From positions 18,292 to 82,291 of the forward strand of contig JAHJVW010000089.1 of assembly GCA_018828585.1 (NCBI GenBank): a stretch of DNA of 64,000 nucleotides. Reading direction: 5' to 3'. This stretch comes from Bacteroidota bacterium (GTDB lineage: Bacteria > Bacteroidota > Bacteroidia > Sphingobacteriales > Sphingobacteriaceae). Positions 10,046-18,349 of this stretch are shown here, in pieces; positions within the stretch are counted from its first letter, which is position 1, and the number at the start of each line of letters is the position of its first letter. Position numbers and translations under genes: made by a program. A model generated the notes under the pieces. That model ran no database searches. It had not been told where the DNA came from and was given only the letters and a program-made list of their open reading frames with translations.

Positions 10046-11389
10046 ATGAATTTTTCCTCTCTAAATGCCATTTCTCCAATAGACGGACGCTACCACCAAC
10101 AAACGAAAAATTTAGGTGCATACTTTTCTGAGGCGGCACTAATAACCTATAGGATTTTTGTTGAGGTTGAATATTTTATAGCACTTTGCGAATTACCGTT
10201 ACCCGCTTTAAAAAACTTTAATAAAGATTATTACGAGGCTATTAGAAAGATTGTAAGTACCATTTCTGATGAAGATTTATTAGAAGTAAAAGAAATTGAA
10301 AAGACTACAAATCATGATGTAAAAGCAGTTGAATATTTCTTAAAAAATAAGTTTGATCAATTAGGTTTAGGTGCGTACAAAGAGTACATCCATTTTGGTT
10401 TAACTTCTCAAGACATTAATAATACTGCAATTCCTTATTCATTTAAATCAGGGATGATGTTAGTCTATTATCCTCAATTACAAGAATTAGTAAATGTTTT
10501 GGAAACGCTTGCCAAAGAATGGAGGCATATCCCCATGTTAGCACATACGCATGGTCAACCTGCATCTCCTACCAGATTAGGTAAAGAAATTATGGTTTTT
10601 GTAGAAAGGCTCGAGAATCAAATTGATCTTTTGAAAACAATCCCTTATGGAGCGAAGTTTGGTGGTGCAACAGGTAATTTTAATGCCCATCATGTTGCTT
10701 TTCCATTAGTAAATTGGAAAAATTTTGGAAATCATTTTGTTGATGATATTTTGAAATTAAAAAGAGCACAAAACACCACTCAAATCGATCACTATGATTA
10801 TTTAGCCGCCCAATTTGATGGCTTAAAAAGGATTAATAATATCATTCTAGATTTAGACCGTGATTTTTGGACTTATATTTCTATGAACTACTTTAAACAA
10901 AGGATTAAAGAGGGAGAAGTAGGTTCTTCAGCTATGCCACATAAAGTTAATCCAATAGATTTTGAAAACTCTGAGGGAAATATCGGAATTGCAAATGCAC
11001 TTTTCGAACATTTGGCAGCTAAGTTACCAGTTAGCAGGTTACAAAGAGACTTGACAGATTCAACCGTTTTAAGAAATATAGGCGTACCAGTTGCGCACAC
11101 AGTGATTGCTATTAAATCTACCATTAAAGGATTAAATAAACTTTTATTGAATCAGAAAGAGATTCAGCAAGATTTAGAAGATAATTGGGCAGTAGTGGCA
11201 GAGGCTATTCAAACTGTATTAAGGCGAGAAAACTATCCTAATCCATACGAAGCTTTGAAAGCTTTAACCAGAACCAATCATAAAATAGATGGTAAATTGA
11301 TAGCAGAATTTGTTTCTAATCTAGACATTAGTGAAGAAATTAAAAAGGAACTTTTAAATATCACCCCACACAATTATACTGGAATCTAA
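10046..11389 (+). CDS. purB: Adenylosuccinate lyase
   Basis: Cytosolic enzyme of purine synthesis that splits SAICAR to AICAR and adenylosuccinate to AMP, releasing fumarate. The 447 residues belong to the E. coli-type branch of the fumarase/aspartase superfamily. The flexible signature loop GSSAMPHKVNP (from residue 293) carries the catalytic serine, and the THGQPASPT segment supplies a catalytic histidine. The frame is open upstream to 9974, but I place the start at ATG 10046 because homologues begin with MNFSSLNAISPIDGRY. The gene is divergent from the tetR operon and followed by a separately started NifU-like gene. Confidence 0.96.
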   Translation: MNFSSLNAISPIDGRYHQQTKNLGAYFSEAALITYRIFVEVEYFIALCELPLPALKNFNKDYYEAIRKIVSTISDEDLLEVKEIEKTTNHDVKAVEYFLKNKFDQLGLGAYKEYIHFGLTSQDINNTAIPYSFKSGMMLVYYPQLQELVNVLETLAKEWRHIPMLAHTHGQPASPTRLGKEIMVFVERLENQIDLLKTIPYGAKFGGATGNFNAHHVAFPLVNWKNFGNHFVDDILKLKRAQNTTQIDHYDYLAAQFDGLKRINNIILDLDRDFWTYISMNYFKQRIKEGEVGSSAMPHKVNPIDFENSEGNIGIANALFEHLAAKLPVSRLQRDLTDSTVLRNIGVPVAHTVIAIKSTIKGLNKLLLNQKEIQQDLEDNWAVVAEAIQTVLRRENYPNPYEALKALTRTNHKIDGKLIAEFVSNLDISEEIKKELLNITPHNYTGI

Positions 11390-11472
11390 AAGTCATCGAG
11401 AGGTAAAAACAAGAAGCTCATCCTTTCTTTCGATTTTAAGATGAGTACTTTTGATTAATAAATAAATTGATT

Positions 11473-12024
11473 ATGAATATCACAGTATATACAGAGTCTA
11501 CTCCTAATCCAGCTACAATGAAATTCATTGTAAATAAGTTGTTGATTAATGGAAGTGTAGATTACGCTACAAAGAAAAGTGCTGAAAGCTCGAAATTCGC
11601 TACTGAACTTTATAAATTTAATTTTGTCACTGGTGTTTTTTTTGCAAGCAACTTTGTAACAGTGACTAAAACAGAAGATGCAGTTTGGTCTGACATTGAA
11701 CCTATTTTAAAAGAATTTGTTAAAGGTGCAGTTGAATCAGATTATTCGGTACAAGAAAATACTTCAGATGAGGAAGTTAATTTTACAGGTACGGAAACTG
11801 AAATCAAAATTCAACAGATCTTAAATGATTACGTAAGACCTGCTGTTGAACAAGATGGTGGTGCAATTAGTTATAAGTCGTTTGAAGATGGAATTGTAAC
11901 AGTAGAGCTTAGAGGATCATGCAGTGGCTGCCCTTCATCAACTATTACATTAAAATCAGGTATTCAAAGCTTGTTACAAAGAATGATTCCTGAAGTAAAA
12001 GAAGTTGTTTCCGAAGCTTTGTAG
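11473..12024 (+). CDS. NifU-like Fe-S scaffold/carrier protein (Nfu type)
   Basis: A 183-residue protein with two domains: an N-terminal Nfu domain (about 1-85, with the family motif TPNPATMKFIVN) and a C-terminal NifU domain (about 110-183) carrying the CSGCPSS motif whose two cysteines bind and hand on a 4Fe-4S cluster. It probably acts as an intermediate carrier between the assembly scaffold and client proteins in the cytosol. A TTG two codons upstream also opens the frame; I use the ATG. A weak hairpin (CTCATC/GATGAG) lies between purB and this gene. The iscSUA genes lie about 6 kb away. Confidence 0.93.
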   Translation: MNITVYTESTPNPATMKFIVNKLLINGSVDYATKKSAESSKFATELYKFNFVTGVFFASNFVTVTKTEDAVWSDIEPILKEFVKGAVESDYSVQENTSDEEVNFTGTETEIKIQQILNDYVRPAVEQDGGAISYKSFEDGIVTVELRGSCSGCPSSTITLKSGIQSLLQRMIPEVKEVVSEAL

Positions 12025-12050
12025 AAAAGAAGTCAATAAATAGCAAAAAT

Positions 12051-12078
12051 AAAAAAGCCTCAATGATGAGGCTTTTTT
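12051..12078. terminator. Bidirectional intrinsic terminator
   Basis: An A tract, the stem AGCCTCA/TGAGGCT with a very short loop, and a T tract. It serves the NifU-like gene on the plus strand and the XRE gene on the minus strand. Confidence 0.85.
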
Positions 12079-12081
12079 ATT

Positions 12082-12423
12082 TTAAACGAAACTTTTAACG
12101 TTTCTGATTTCTTCGTAAAGTTCAATTACTTTTTTCTGTAAATCAATAACTTCAACTTCTCGTTCTTGCAACTTCTTTGTTGCTACTTCTAAATCCGAAG
12201 CATTTTTAATTTCCTGCTCGGGATCATTATAAGTTAACAACTGTACAATAGTCATATCAAATAAAGCAGAGATTTGCTCTAATCTTGATAGATTGATATC
12301 TGTAATGCCTGTTTCTATTTTAGAGAAAGCAGGGATTGAGATATCTAGTTGCTTTGCAACATCTTCCTGACTCCAACCTTTCTGGTGTCTAAGGAGTCTA
12401 ATTTTTTTTCCTAATAACTTCAT
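12082..12423 (-). CDS. XRE-family helix-turn-helix regulator with C-terminal coiled coil
   Basis: A 113-residue protein. Residues about 5-60 form a Cro/CI-type DNA-binding domain (IRLLRHQKGWSQEDVAKQL then SIPAFSKIETG). Residues about 70-108 are a heptad-patterned Leu/Val/Glu/Lys helix, probably the dimerisation coiled coil. No ligand domain is visible. It lies downstream of mpl in the same direction but has its own promoter, with two direct repeats that may be its own binding sites. The target genes are unknown. Confidence 0.9.
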   Translation of the reverse strand: MKLLGKKIRLLRHQKGWSQEDVAKQLDISIPAFSKIETGITDINLSRLEQISALFDMTIVQLLTYNDPEQEIKNASDLEVATKKLQEREVEVIDLQKKVIELYEEIRNVKSFV

Positions 12424-12461
12424 TTTTCAACCTTTACTAAATTTCCAAAACCAATTAAACT

Positions 12462-12491
12462 TTAATCTAAAGTTAATCTAAGACAAAATTA
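12462..12491 (-). promoter_or_regulatory. XRE gene promoter with direct-repeat candidate operator
   Basis: On the minus strand TAATTTTG (12484-12491) matches the -7 consensus. Just downstream, where transcription would start, are two copies of TTAATCTAA (plus-strand 12462-12470 and 12473-12481) spaced 11 bases apart, about one helical turn. That spacing fits side-by-side binding of a repressor. The 5' leader would be about 55 bases. Confidence 0.45.
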
Positions 12492-12501
12492 TAGAAAAAT
12501 A

Positions 12502-13866
12502 TTATTTTGAAAGTAACAATTGTGTAAATTCAACTAAATTAATACCTCCAAAATTTCCAGAACTCATCATTAACAGATTAATATTATCAAATTGAAACGT
12601 TTGCAAATAACTTTTTATTTTTTCGGGATGATTAAAAAATTTTAAATCTTTCCTTTTAAACGCTTCTATGACTTTTCTTTCCGAAAAAGGCTTCATCTTC
12701 TTTTGAAGAAAAGTCTTCTCATCTATAAATATTATAGCAAAATCTGCGCCATTCATTGTATGGGCATACTCTAGTAAAAATTCCTCATTTAAACTGCTAA
12801 ACGTATGTAATTCTATACAAGCAATTAATTTTCGATCAGGAAACTGTTCTTTAACTGCATCAATTGTCGCCTTTAGTTTGGATGGAGAATGGGCAAAATC
12901 TTTAAAAAAAGTAGCAGACTTGCTTTCACCTAATTTCTCTAAACGTCTTGCGGCCCCTTTAAAACTTTTAATAGCTCCATAAAAATCAATAGAAGAAATT
13001 TCTAAATCCTCACAAACCAAACGAGCGGCATTTAAATTCATTAAATTATGTTTTCCAAAAATATTGAGCTCGAAACTACCAAATGAGGTCATCAATTGTG
13101 TTTTACCATCGCTTATTTCAAAATCTGGAATACCATAAGGTAGTAGTTCAATATTTGATTTAATTTGATGGGCATCAACTAATGTTTTTAAAACTTCATC
13201 TTCTTGGCAATAAATTAATTTTCCATCAGCTTGAATGGTATCAATAAACAAATTAAATTGTTTCTGATAAAGCTCGAAAGTTGGAAAAACGTTGATGTGA
13301 TCCCAAGCAATGCCACTTATCACTGCTGTATTAGCTTTGTATAAATGAAATTTAGGACGTTTATCAATTGGTGAAGCTAAATACTCATCTCCTTCAATAA
13401 CAATTACTGGTGCATCAGAAATTCGAACCATGTTATCAAATCCTTCAATTTGAGCACCTACCAAATAATCAAAATCCCTTTTATAAAAGTTAAGCACATG
13501 TAATATCATTGACGTAATAGTTGTTTTTCCATGACTTCCGCCGATGACTACACGCTTTTTATTCTTTGACTGCTCATAAATATATTCTGGATAAGAATAA
13601 ATTGGAATTTTTAATTCTTGAGCTTTTGTGAGTTCAGGATTATCTATTCGGGCATGCATTCCTAAAATTATTGCATCAATTTCACTGGTGATATTCTCAG
13701 GATTCCATCCCTCTTCTTCTGGTAAAATTTGATAATTTCTTAATCTGGTTTTAGAAGGTTCGTAAATTACATCATCAGAACCTGTAACGTTAAAACCTTT
13801 AAGATGCAAGGCGATTGCTAAGTTGTGCATAGCAGCACCACCAATAGCGATAAAATGAACTCTCAA
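12502..13866 (-). CDS. mpl: UDP-N-acetylmuramate:L-Ala-gamma-D-Glu-meso-DAP ligase (murein recycling)
   Basis: A Mur-ligase-family enzyme (454 residues) that joins recycled tripeptide to UDP-MurNAc in the cytosol. It has the N-terminal Rossmann domain starting HFIAIGGAAMHNLA, which distinguishes Mpl from MurC, the ATP-binding GGSHGKTT motif (about 109-116), the central-domain EGDEY and H-N motifs, and a C-terminal ligase domain. The start appears to be a TTG codon at 13866: the homologous N-terminus (MRVHFIAIGG) begins there, and upstream the frame closes with a stop before any ATG. It follows the SGNH lipoprotein by 4 bases, so it is part of the packed operon that starts at the GlmU-like gene. 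Confidence 0.94.
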   Translation of the reverse strand: MRVHFIAIGGAAMHNLAIALHLKGFNVTGSDDVIYEPSKTRLRNYQILPEEEGWNPENITSEIDAIILGMHARIDNPELTKAQELKIPIYSYPEYIYEQSKNKKRVVIGGSHGKTTITSMILHVLNFYKRDFDYLVGAQIEGFDNMVRISDAPVIVIEGDEYLASPIDKRPKFHLYKANTAVISGIAWDHINVFPTFELYQKQFNLFIDTIQADGKLIYCQEDEVLKTLVDAHQIKSNIELLPYGIPDFEISDGKTQLMTSFGSFELNIFGKHNLMNLNAARLVCEDLEISSIDFYGAIKSFKGAARRLEKLGESKSATFFKDFAHSPSKLKATIDAVKEQFPDRKLIACIELHTFSSLNEEFLLEYAHTMNGADFAIIFIDEKTFLQKKMKPFSERKVIEAFKRKDLKFFNHPEKIKSYLQTFQFDNINLLMMSSGNFGGINLVEFTQLLLSK

Positions 13867-13870
13867 ATTT

Positions 13871-14542
13871 TTAATTTATTTTTACTATTTCTTGCCAAAT
13901 CAAATCAGCAATAGCTTTCATTCCTTTATTTCCAGGATGAGATCCTACAGCGGGATTATTAAATAATCCCCATGCAGTAAACTCTTCTTTATCCAAATGA
14001 CTTAGGGAAACATATGACGCTCCTTCAGAATTTGCGCTTTTCTTTATGATGTCCTCAACTTCAGGACTTCTCCAAAAATTAGAAACACAAATTACTTTTA
14101 ATGATGGATTATTATTTTGAAAATATTTAATCAAATCCTTATAATGAGCGGAAAAATCATTAATCTCGATTTTATTAACATTTACATTCTCACCAATTCT
14201 AAGTATCAGAAGATTTGGTTTAAACTGTTTCAAAGAATCAATATTATTCAAACTATATTTTTCATACTCATTCTCGAACTGAGAGAAATTAATATATTTT
14301 AAATTTACTTCTGGGTTTTCAATCTTAAATTTTCTAGTTAAAATATGTACATAATCACTATCTTGTACACTAGCCGCCATTCCCCAATTATTTTTCCAAC
14401 CAAGACTTTCATCGGCTTTATGAAATGTAATACTATTCCCCAAAATTAAAACTCTATTAAAAGTCATCTTTGAAGGTTCTTTGGCTTTCTTACAAGAGGT
14501 AATTATAACAAACAGAAAAAATATAAAATACAGACTCTTCAT
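13871..14542 (-). CDS. SGNH/GDSL-type hydrolase lipoprotein
   Basis: A 223-residue protein with a lipoprotein signal peptide (IITSC, lipidated Cys near residue 17), so it is predicted to be membrane-anchored outside the cytoplasm. The SGNH fold is suggested by block I GNSIT (nucleophile Ser near 38), block III LRIGENVN, and the C-terminal histidine in SHPGNKGM. The aspartate usually three residues before that histidine is not evident. Possible activities are esterase or deacylase on a glycan or peptidoglycan; the substrate is unknown. Its start overlaps the prmA stop by 1 base, and mpl follows after 4 bases. Confidence 0.8.
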   Translation of the reverse strand: MKSLYFIFFLFVIITSCKKAKEPSKMTFNRVLILGNSITFHKADESLGWKNNWGMAASVQDSDYVHILTRKFKIENPEVNLKYINFSQFENEYEKYSLNNIDSLKQFKPNLLILRIGENVNVNKIEINDFSAHYKDLIKYFQNNNPSLKVICVSNFWRSPEVEDIIKKSANSEGASYVSLSHLDKEEFTAWGLFNNPAVGSHPGNKGMKAIADLIWQEIVKIN

Positions 14543-15378
14543 TATTTCACAAATTTAGCAGCAACCCAATTATCTTTTTTCTTATGATTGATATATTTTA
14601 AGCCATATTTTCGAGCTTCTTCATTCATAATTTCTAAGTCAGGATCTTCATAAAAACCACTAAAGAAAATCAAACCATCAGTCTTTAATACTTTAGCATA
14701 ACTTTCCATTTGATCTATCAGAATATTACGGTTGATATTTGCTAGAATAACATCATATTGATCATTAGGGATAGCTTCTTTTGAACCACAAAGTGCTTTA
14801 ATATTTTTGATATGATTCAGTTGTGAATTCTCTATTGTACTATCAAAACAAACCTCATCATGATCAATCGCAACTAAATCCTTTGCCCCTAATTTACTAG
14901 CTAAAATAGCCAAGATTCCTGTCCCGCAACCCATATCCAAAATCTTCTTATCAGTTACATCAGTTTCTAAAAGATATTCCATTATCATAGCCGTAGTTTG
15001 GTGATGACCCGTTCCGAAAGCCATTTTTGGATCAATGACAATTTCGTATTTAAAGGTTGGTTTTTCCGGATGAAAATTTGCCCTTACGTATACCTGATCT
15101 TTAATCTCTATAGGCGAAAAGTTACTTTCCCATACCTCGTTCCAATTTTTTTGTGGAATGAGATTGACTTCATAGGAAAAGCTAAAAAAGCTACGATATT
15201 CACTCAATTTAGCATCTAATTCCTCTTGATTGAATTTAACCGATGCTATGTAAGCCTTAAAACCAAAATCAGTTTCTTCAAAAGTATCGAAACCAATTTC
15301 ACCCAGAGTGCTGATTAGTAAATCCTGATGAAAATCTTCCTCAGTGATAAGAGTAAAAACTAGCTCAATGTAATTCAT
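14542..15378 (-). CDS. prmA: Ribosomal protein L11 methyltransferase
   Basis: A cytosolic SAM-dependent enzyme that methylates lysines and the N-terminus of ribosomal protein L11. The 278 residues comprise an N-terminal L11-recognition domain (about 1-95) and a class I methyltransferase domain with the SAM motif LDMGCGTGILAI (about 149-160), DHDEVC (acidic motif II) and ANINRNIL (the NPPY-like motif). The GTGHHQTT segment is typical of PrmA. It lies 3 bases after tpiA and overlaps the next gene by 1 base. Confidence 0.95.
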   Translation of the reverse strand: MNYIELVFTLITEEDFHQDLLISTLGEIGFDTFEETDFGFKAYIASVKFNQEELDAKLSEYRSFFSFSYEVNLIPQKNWNEVWESNFSPIEIKDQVYVRANFHPEKPTFKYEIVIDPKMAFGTGHHQTTAMIMEYLLETDVTDKKILDMGCGTGILAILASKLGAKDLVAIDHDEVCFDSTIENSQLNHIKNIKALCGSKEAIPNDQYDVILANINRNILIDQMESYAKVLKTDGLIFFSGFYEDPDLEIMNEEARKYGLKYINHKKKDNWVAAKFVK

Positions 15379-15381
15379 AAA

Positions 15382-16149
15382 TTAGGAATTAAACACTTTA
15401 GCGATGTCTACAAAATCTCTTGATTTTAAAGATGCTCCACCAATTAAACCGCCATCAATATCTGGCTGACTAAATAATTCATCTGCATTTTTTGGATTAC
15501 AACTTCCACCGTATAAAATAGTTGTATCATCAGCCACAGCTTGGCTATATTTAATTGCAATTTCTTTTCTTATAAAAGCATGGATTTCTTGTGCCTGATC
15601 AGAAGATGCAGTAACACCGGTACCAATAGCCCAAACTGGCTCATAAGCAATCACCAATTTAGAGAATTCAGCAGCTGATAAGTGGAATGTGCCTTCAACT
15701 AGTTGAGATTTAACTATATTAAAATATTGACCACTTTCTCTTTCTGTTAAAGTCTCACCAATACAAAAAATTGGTTTCAATCCATGTTTTAAAGTAATGT
15801 CGGTTTTCTTAGCCAAAAGTTCATTTGTTTCACCAAAATACTGTCTTCTTTCCGAATGGCCTAAAATTACGTATTCAACATCTAATGATTTTAGCATGGA
15901 TGCAGAAATCTCACCTGTATAAGCTCCAGATTCTTCCTGATGAACATTTTGTGCTCCTACACTCACTTGCGAATGACCTTTTCCCAAAGCAGTTAAACTA
16001 TGCAAATGAACAAAAGGTGCACATACAACCACTTGCTGATTACCCATCACCTCGTCTTTTACCATATTGAGTACTTCAGAAAACAAGCTCATTCCCTCAG
16101 TATAATTTTTGTTCATTTTCCAGTTTCCTGCTACAATCTTCTTTCTCAT
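15382..16149 (-). CDS. tpiA: Triosephosphate isomerase
   Basis: A glycolytic TIM-barrel enzyme interconverting dihydroxyacetone phosphate and glyceraldehyde 3-phosphate. The 255 residues have all the family landmarks: GNWKMN with substrate-binding Lys11, the electrophilic His in VILGHSERR, the catalytic Glu in AYEPVWAIGTG, and the phosphate-binding YGGS and GLIGGASL segments. It follows the GlmU-like gene by 5 bases and precedes prmA by 3 bases. Confidence 0.97.
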   Translation of the reverse strand: MRKKIVAGNWKMNKNYTEGMSLFSEVLNMVKDEVMGNQQVVVCAPFVHLHSLTALGKGHSQVSVGAQNVHQEESGAYTGEISASMLKSLDVEYVILGHSERRQYFGETNELLAKKTDITLKHGLKPIFCIGETLTERESGQYFNIVKSQLVEGTFHLSAAEFSKLVIAYEPVWAIGTGVTASSDQAQEIHAFIRKEIAIKYSQAVADDTTILYGGSCNPKNADELFSQPDIDGGLIGGASLKSRDFVDIAKVFNS

Positions 16150-16154
16150 AATTT

Positions 16155-17327
16155 CTAAAATCTTCTGTATTTATCGGTTTGGTTGAATATTTCTATTAAT
16201 ATCTCCTTCTCGGTATCATCAAATACTGTATTTCTTCTTTCAAATACTTTTTGAGTAGTCTCAAACATTTTGTTTAGTGCATATACTTCAAAACCATGAG
16301 CACCACCCCAAGCAAAATCAGCTATAAAGTTTCTTGGAAATCCAGAACCAAAAACATTTGCACTTACGCCTACCACAGTCCCTGTGTTAAACATCGTATT
16401 AATTCCACATTTAGCATGATCAGCCATAATTAAGCCACAAAATTGCAATCCAGTTTTTCTAAATTTCTCTGATTGATAATCCCAAAGTTTTACTTCTGCA
16501 TAATTATTCTTTAGATTAGAGTTATTAGAATCGGCGCCTATATTACACCATTCGCCTAAAACTGAATTCCCCAAATAACCTTCATGTCCTTTGGAAGAGT
16601 TACCGTAGATAACTGCATTGTTTATTTCACCACCAACCCTTGAATTAGGCCCAATTGTAGTTGCTCCATAAATTTTAGAACCCATTTTAATTTGAGAATC
16701 ATTGCAAAGTGCTAAGGCACCTCTAATATGAGTACCTTCCCATACCTGAGAATTTTTACCCAAATAAATTGGGCCGTTATGCGTATTAAAACTACAACAT
16801 TCTGCATAAACCTCTTCTTCTACAAAAATGTCATCCCCTATAATAGTGTTTGTTTTACTAAGCTTCGCTGATGTTCTGCCTTTTGTAAGTAATTTAAAGT
16901 CGGCTCGTATTTCTCTATCGTTAAACTTGAATAAATCTTCAGGATAAATTACCTGGTTAATTTCACCATTAAAGTCTATGTACTTAAAATTTTCAAAATC
17001 TTCTGCTTTTTGAGATTGTTTAGATTTTGCAGCTAAGTAGATATGATCCTTTAATAAGGCTTCTCCATCTTTTAGTCCCTTAATTGCAGTTAATATTTCT
17101 AATGAAGGACAAACTGATCCGTTTATAAAAAGATTATCATCAGAGAATTGATAAGGAAATTTTTTTTGAAGGTATCCAGCGGTTAAATAGGATATATTTC
17201 CATCAAAATGCTTTAACCATTTTTCTGAAATTTTTAAAATACCTATCCTGAGATCAGCTACAGGACGAGTAAAAGTTAGCGGGAAAAGTGATTCCCGGGA
17301 TTGATCATCAAAAAAAATGATTGTCAT
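16155..17327 (-). CDS. GlmU-family sugar-nucleotide transferase/acyltransferase-like protein
   Basis: A 390-residue member of the Bacteroidota GlmU-like family. The N-terminal half begins MTIIFFDD and contains FPLTFTRPVADLRIGIL, related to the nucleotidyltransferase fold but without the classical GxGTRM pyrophosphorylase signature. The C-terminal half (about 180-345) has hexapeptide-like repeats of a left-handed beta helix (for example SKIYGATTIGPNSRVGGEINNAV), typical of acyltransferases and pyrophosphorylase tails. The exact reaction is unknown; amino-sugar metabolism is plausible. I start it at ATG 17327, since the frame's extra five codons lie in the terminator region. It heads the packed operon with tpiA, prmA, the SGNH gene and mpl. 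Confidence 0.85.
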   Translation of the reverse strand: MTIIFFDDQSRESLFPLTFTRPVADLRIGILKISEKWLKHFDGNISYLTAGYLQKKFPYQFSDDNLFINGSVCPSLEILTAIKGLKDGEALLKDHIYLAAKSKQSQKAEDFENFKYIDFNGEINQVIYPEDLFKFNDREIRADFKLLTKGRTSAKLSKTNTIIGDDIFVEEEVYAECCSFNTHNGPIYLGKNSQVWEGTHIRGALALCNDSQIKMGSKIYGATTIGPNSRVGGEINNAVIYGNSSKGHEGYLGNSVLGEWCNIGADSNNSNLKNNYAEVKLWDYQSEKFRKTGLQFCGLIMADHAKCGINTMFNTGTVVGVSANVFGSGFPRNFIADFAWGGAHGFEVYALNKMFETTQKVFERRNTVFDDTEKEILIEIFNQTDKYRRF

Positions 17328-17344
17328 GCTACAAAAAAACAAAA

Positions 17345-17375
17345 AAAGTCCCGACTAACAAGCCAGGACTTTCAA
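17345..17375 (-). terminator. Intrinsic terminator after the L31 gene
   Basis: On the minus strand GAAAGTCC pairs with GGACTTT around an inner short stem (GGCT/AGTC-like), followed by a run of seven T. It separates ribosomal protein L31 from the GlmU-like operon, which may receive read-through. Confidence 0.75.
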
Positions 17376-17395
17376 ATATTATCAATAAATCGAAA

Positions 17396-17644
17396 TTATT
17401 TTTTTGCGTAACGCGTTTTAAATTTGTCAATACGACCTGCTGTATCTACTAACTTCATCTTACCCGTATAAAAAGGGTGAGATGTGTGAGAAATTTCCAA
17501 TTTTACCAATGGATACTCATTTCCGTCTTCCCACTTAACCGTTTCGTTTGTAGTGATACAAGACTTAGTCATAAAAGCATATTCGTTAGACATGTCTTTG
17601 AAAACTACTAATCTATAATTCGATGGATGCAAATCTTTTTTCAT
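17396..17644 (-). CDS. rpmE2: Type B 50S ribosomal protein L31
   Basis: An 82-residue ribosomal protein of the large subunit. It begins [11 protein letters not shown] and contains [10 protein letters not shown] and a basic C-terminus (KFKTRYAKK), which identify L31. The zinc-binding CxxC set of type A proteins is absent, so this is the zinc-independent type B form. The frame is open for 24 more codons upstream, but those codons run through the promoter; I place the start at 17644. Confidence 0.95.
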   Translation of the reverse strand: MKKDLHPSNYRLVVFKDMSNEYAFMTKSCITTNETVKWEDGNEYPLVKLEISHTSHPFYTGKMKLVDTAGRIDKFKTRYAKK

Positions 17645-17681
17645 GTTATTCTTTCCTTTCAGTCCCAAATTTTGAGAAGTG

Positions 17682-17713
17682 CAAATATGAGTAAAAAAAT
17701 AAATTAATACAAA
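17682..17713 (-). promoter_or_regulatory. Candidate promoter for the L31 gene
   Basis: On the minus strand TTTG (17710-17713) is followed after 20 bases by CATATTTG (17682-17689), one mismatch from TAnnTTTG. It lies 37 bases before the ATG. Confidence 0.4.
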
Positions 17714-17832
17714 CAAATCTGATTTTATTTGATAATTGTTTAATCGATTGTATTGATAATTTCATTATCTAATTGATTTTCTGATTTTTCTAATAAAGGC
17801 CTTTAATCCTTATGGAATTAATGATTATCAAT

Positions 17833-18234
17833 TTAAATATCCTGACATAGTTCCACCAAAACGCCATTTGCTGATTTAGGATGCATAAAACAAATTAACT
17901 TATTATCTGCTCCCACCTTTGGTTTATCATTTAATAAAATGAAACCTTCATTGGTTAAACGCTGCATTTCAGCATAAATATCCTCCACATGAAATGCGAT
18001 GTGATGAATACCTTCCCCTCTCTTTTCTATGAATTTCGCAATTGCACTTCCTTGATTCAAAGAAGCTAAAAGCTCAATTTTAGAATCTCCTATCTTAAAA
18101 AATTCTGTTATTACTTGTTCACTTTTAACTTCTTCTTTTTTATAACTACTGACGCCAAGCAATTTGCTGTAAATTTCTGAAGCCATTTGTAAATCCTTAA
18201 CTGCAATCCCTATATGTTCAATCTTATTCATCAT
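17833..18234 (-). CDS. mce: Methylmalonyl-CoA epimerase
   Basis: A small vicinal-oxygen-chelate (glyoxalase-fold) enzyme that interconverts the R and S forms of methylmalonyl-CoA for the mutase, in propionate metabolism. The 133 residues show two beta-alpha-beta-beta-beta modules with metal ligands in KIEHIGIAV (His), EGIHHIAFHV (His) and the C-terminal VLVELCQ (Glu). The frame extends two codons further to a TTG; the ATG at 18234 (or 18231) is more likely. It is divergent from iscS, and its mutase partner is not in this window. Confidence 0.92.
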   Translation of the reverse strand: MMNKIEHIGIAVKDLQMASEIYSKLLGVSSYKKEEVKSEQVITEFFKIGDSKIELLASLNQGSAIAKFIEKRGEGIHHIAFHVEDIYAEMQRLTNEGFILLNDKPKVGADNKLICFMHPKSANGVLVELCQDI

Positions 18235-18312
18235 ACTCAAAATTGCATTTTAATGACCAATAAACCTATACCTTAATAGATATATTCTATGAGTGCTGCA
18301 AAACATTTTTTG

Positions 18313-18320
18313 TATATTTG
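18313..18320 (+). promoter_or_regulatory. -7 element of the isc operon
   Basis: TATATTTG is an exact TAnnTTTG match, ending 29 bases before the iscS ATG. I see no obvious IscR-type or other operator next to it. Confidence 0.55.
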
Positions 18321-18349
18321 TACTTATAATTAAAACAATTCTAAATAAG

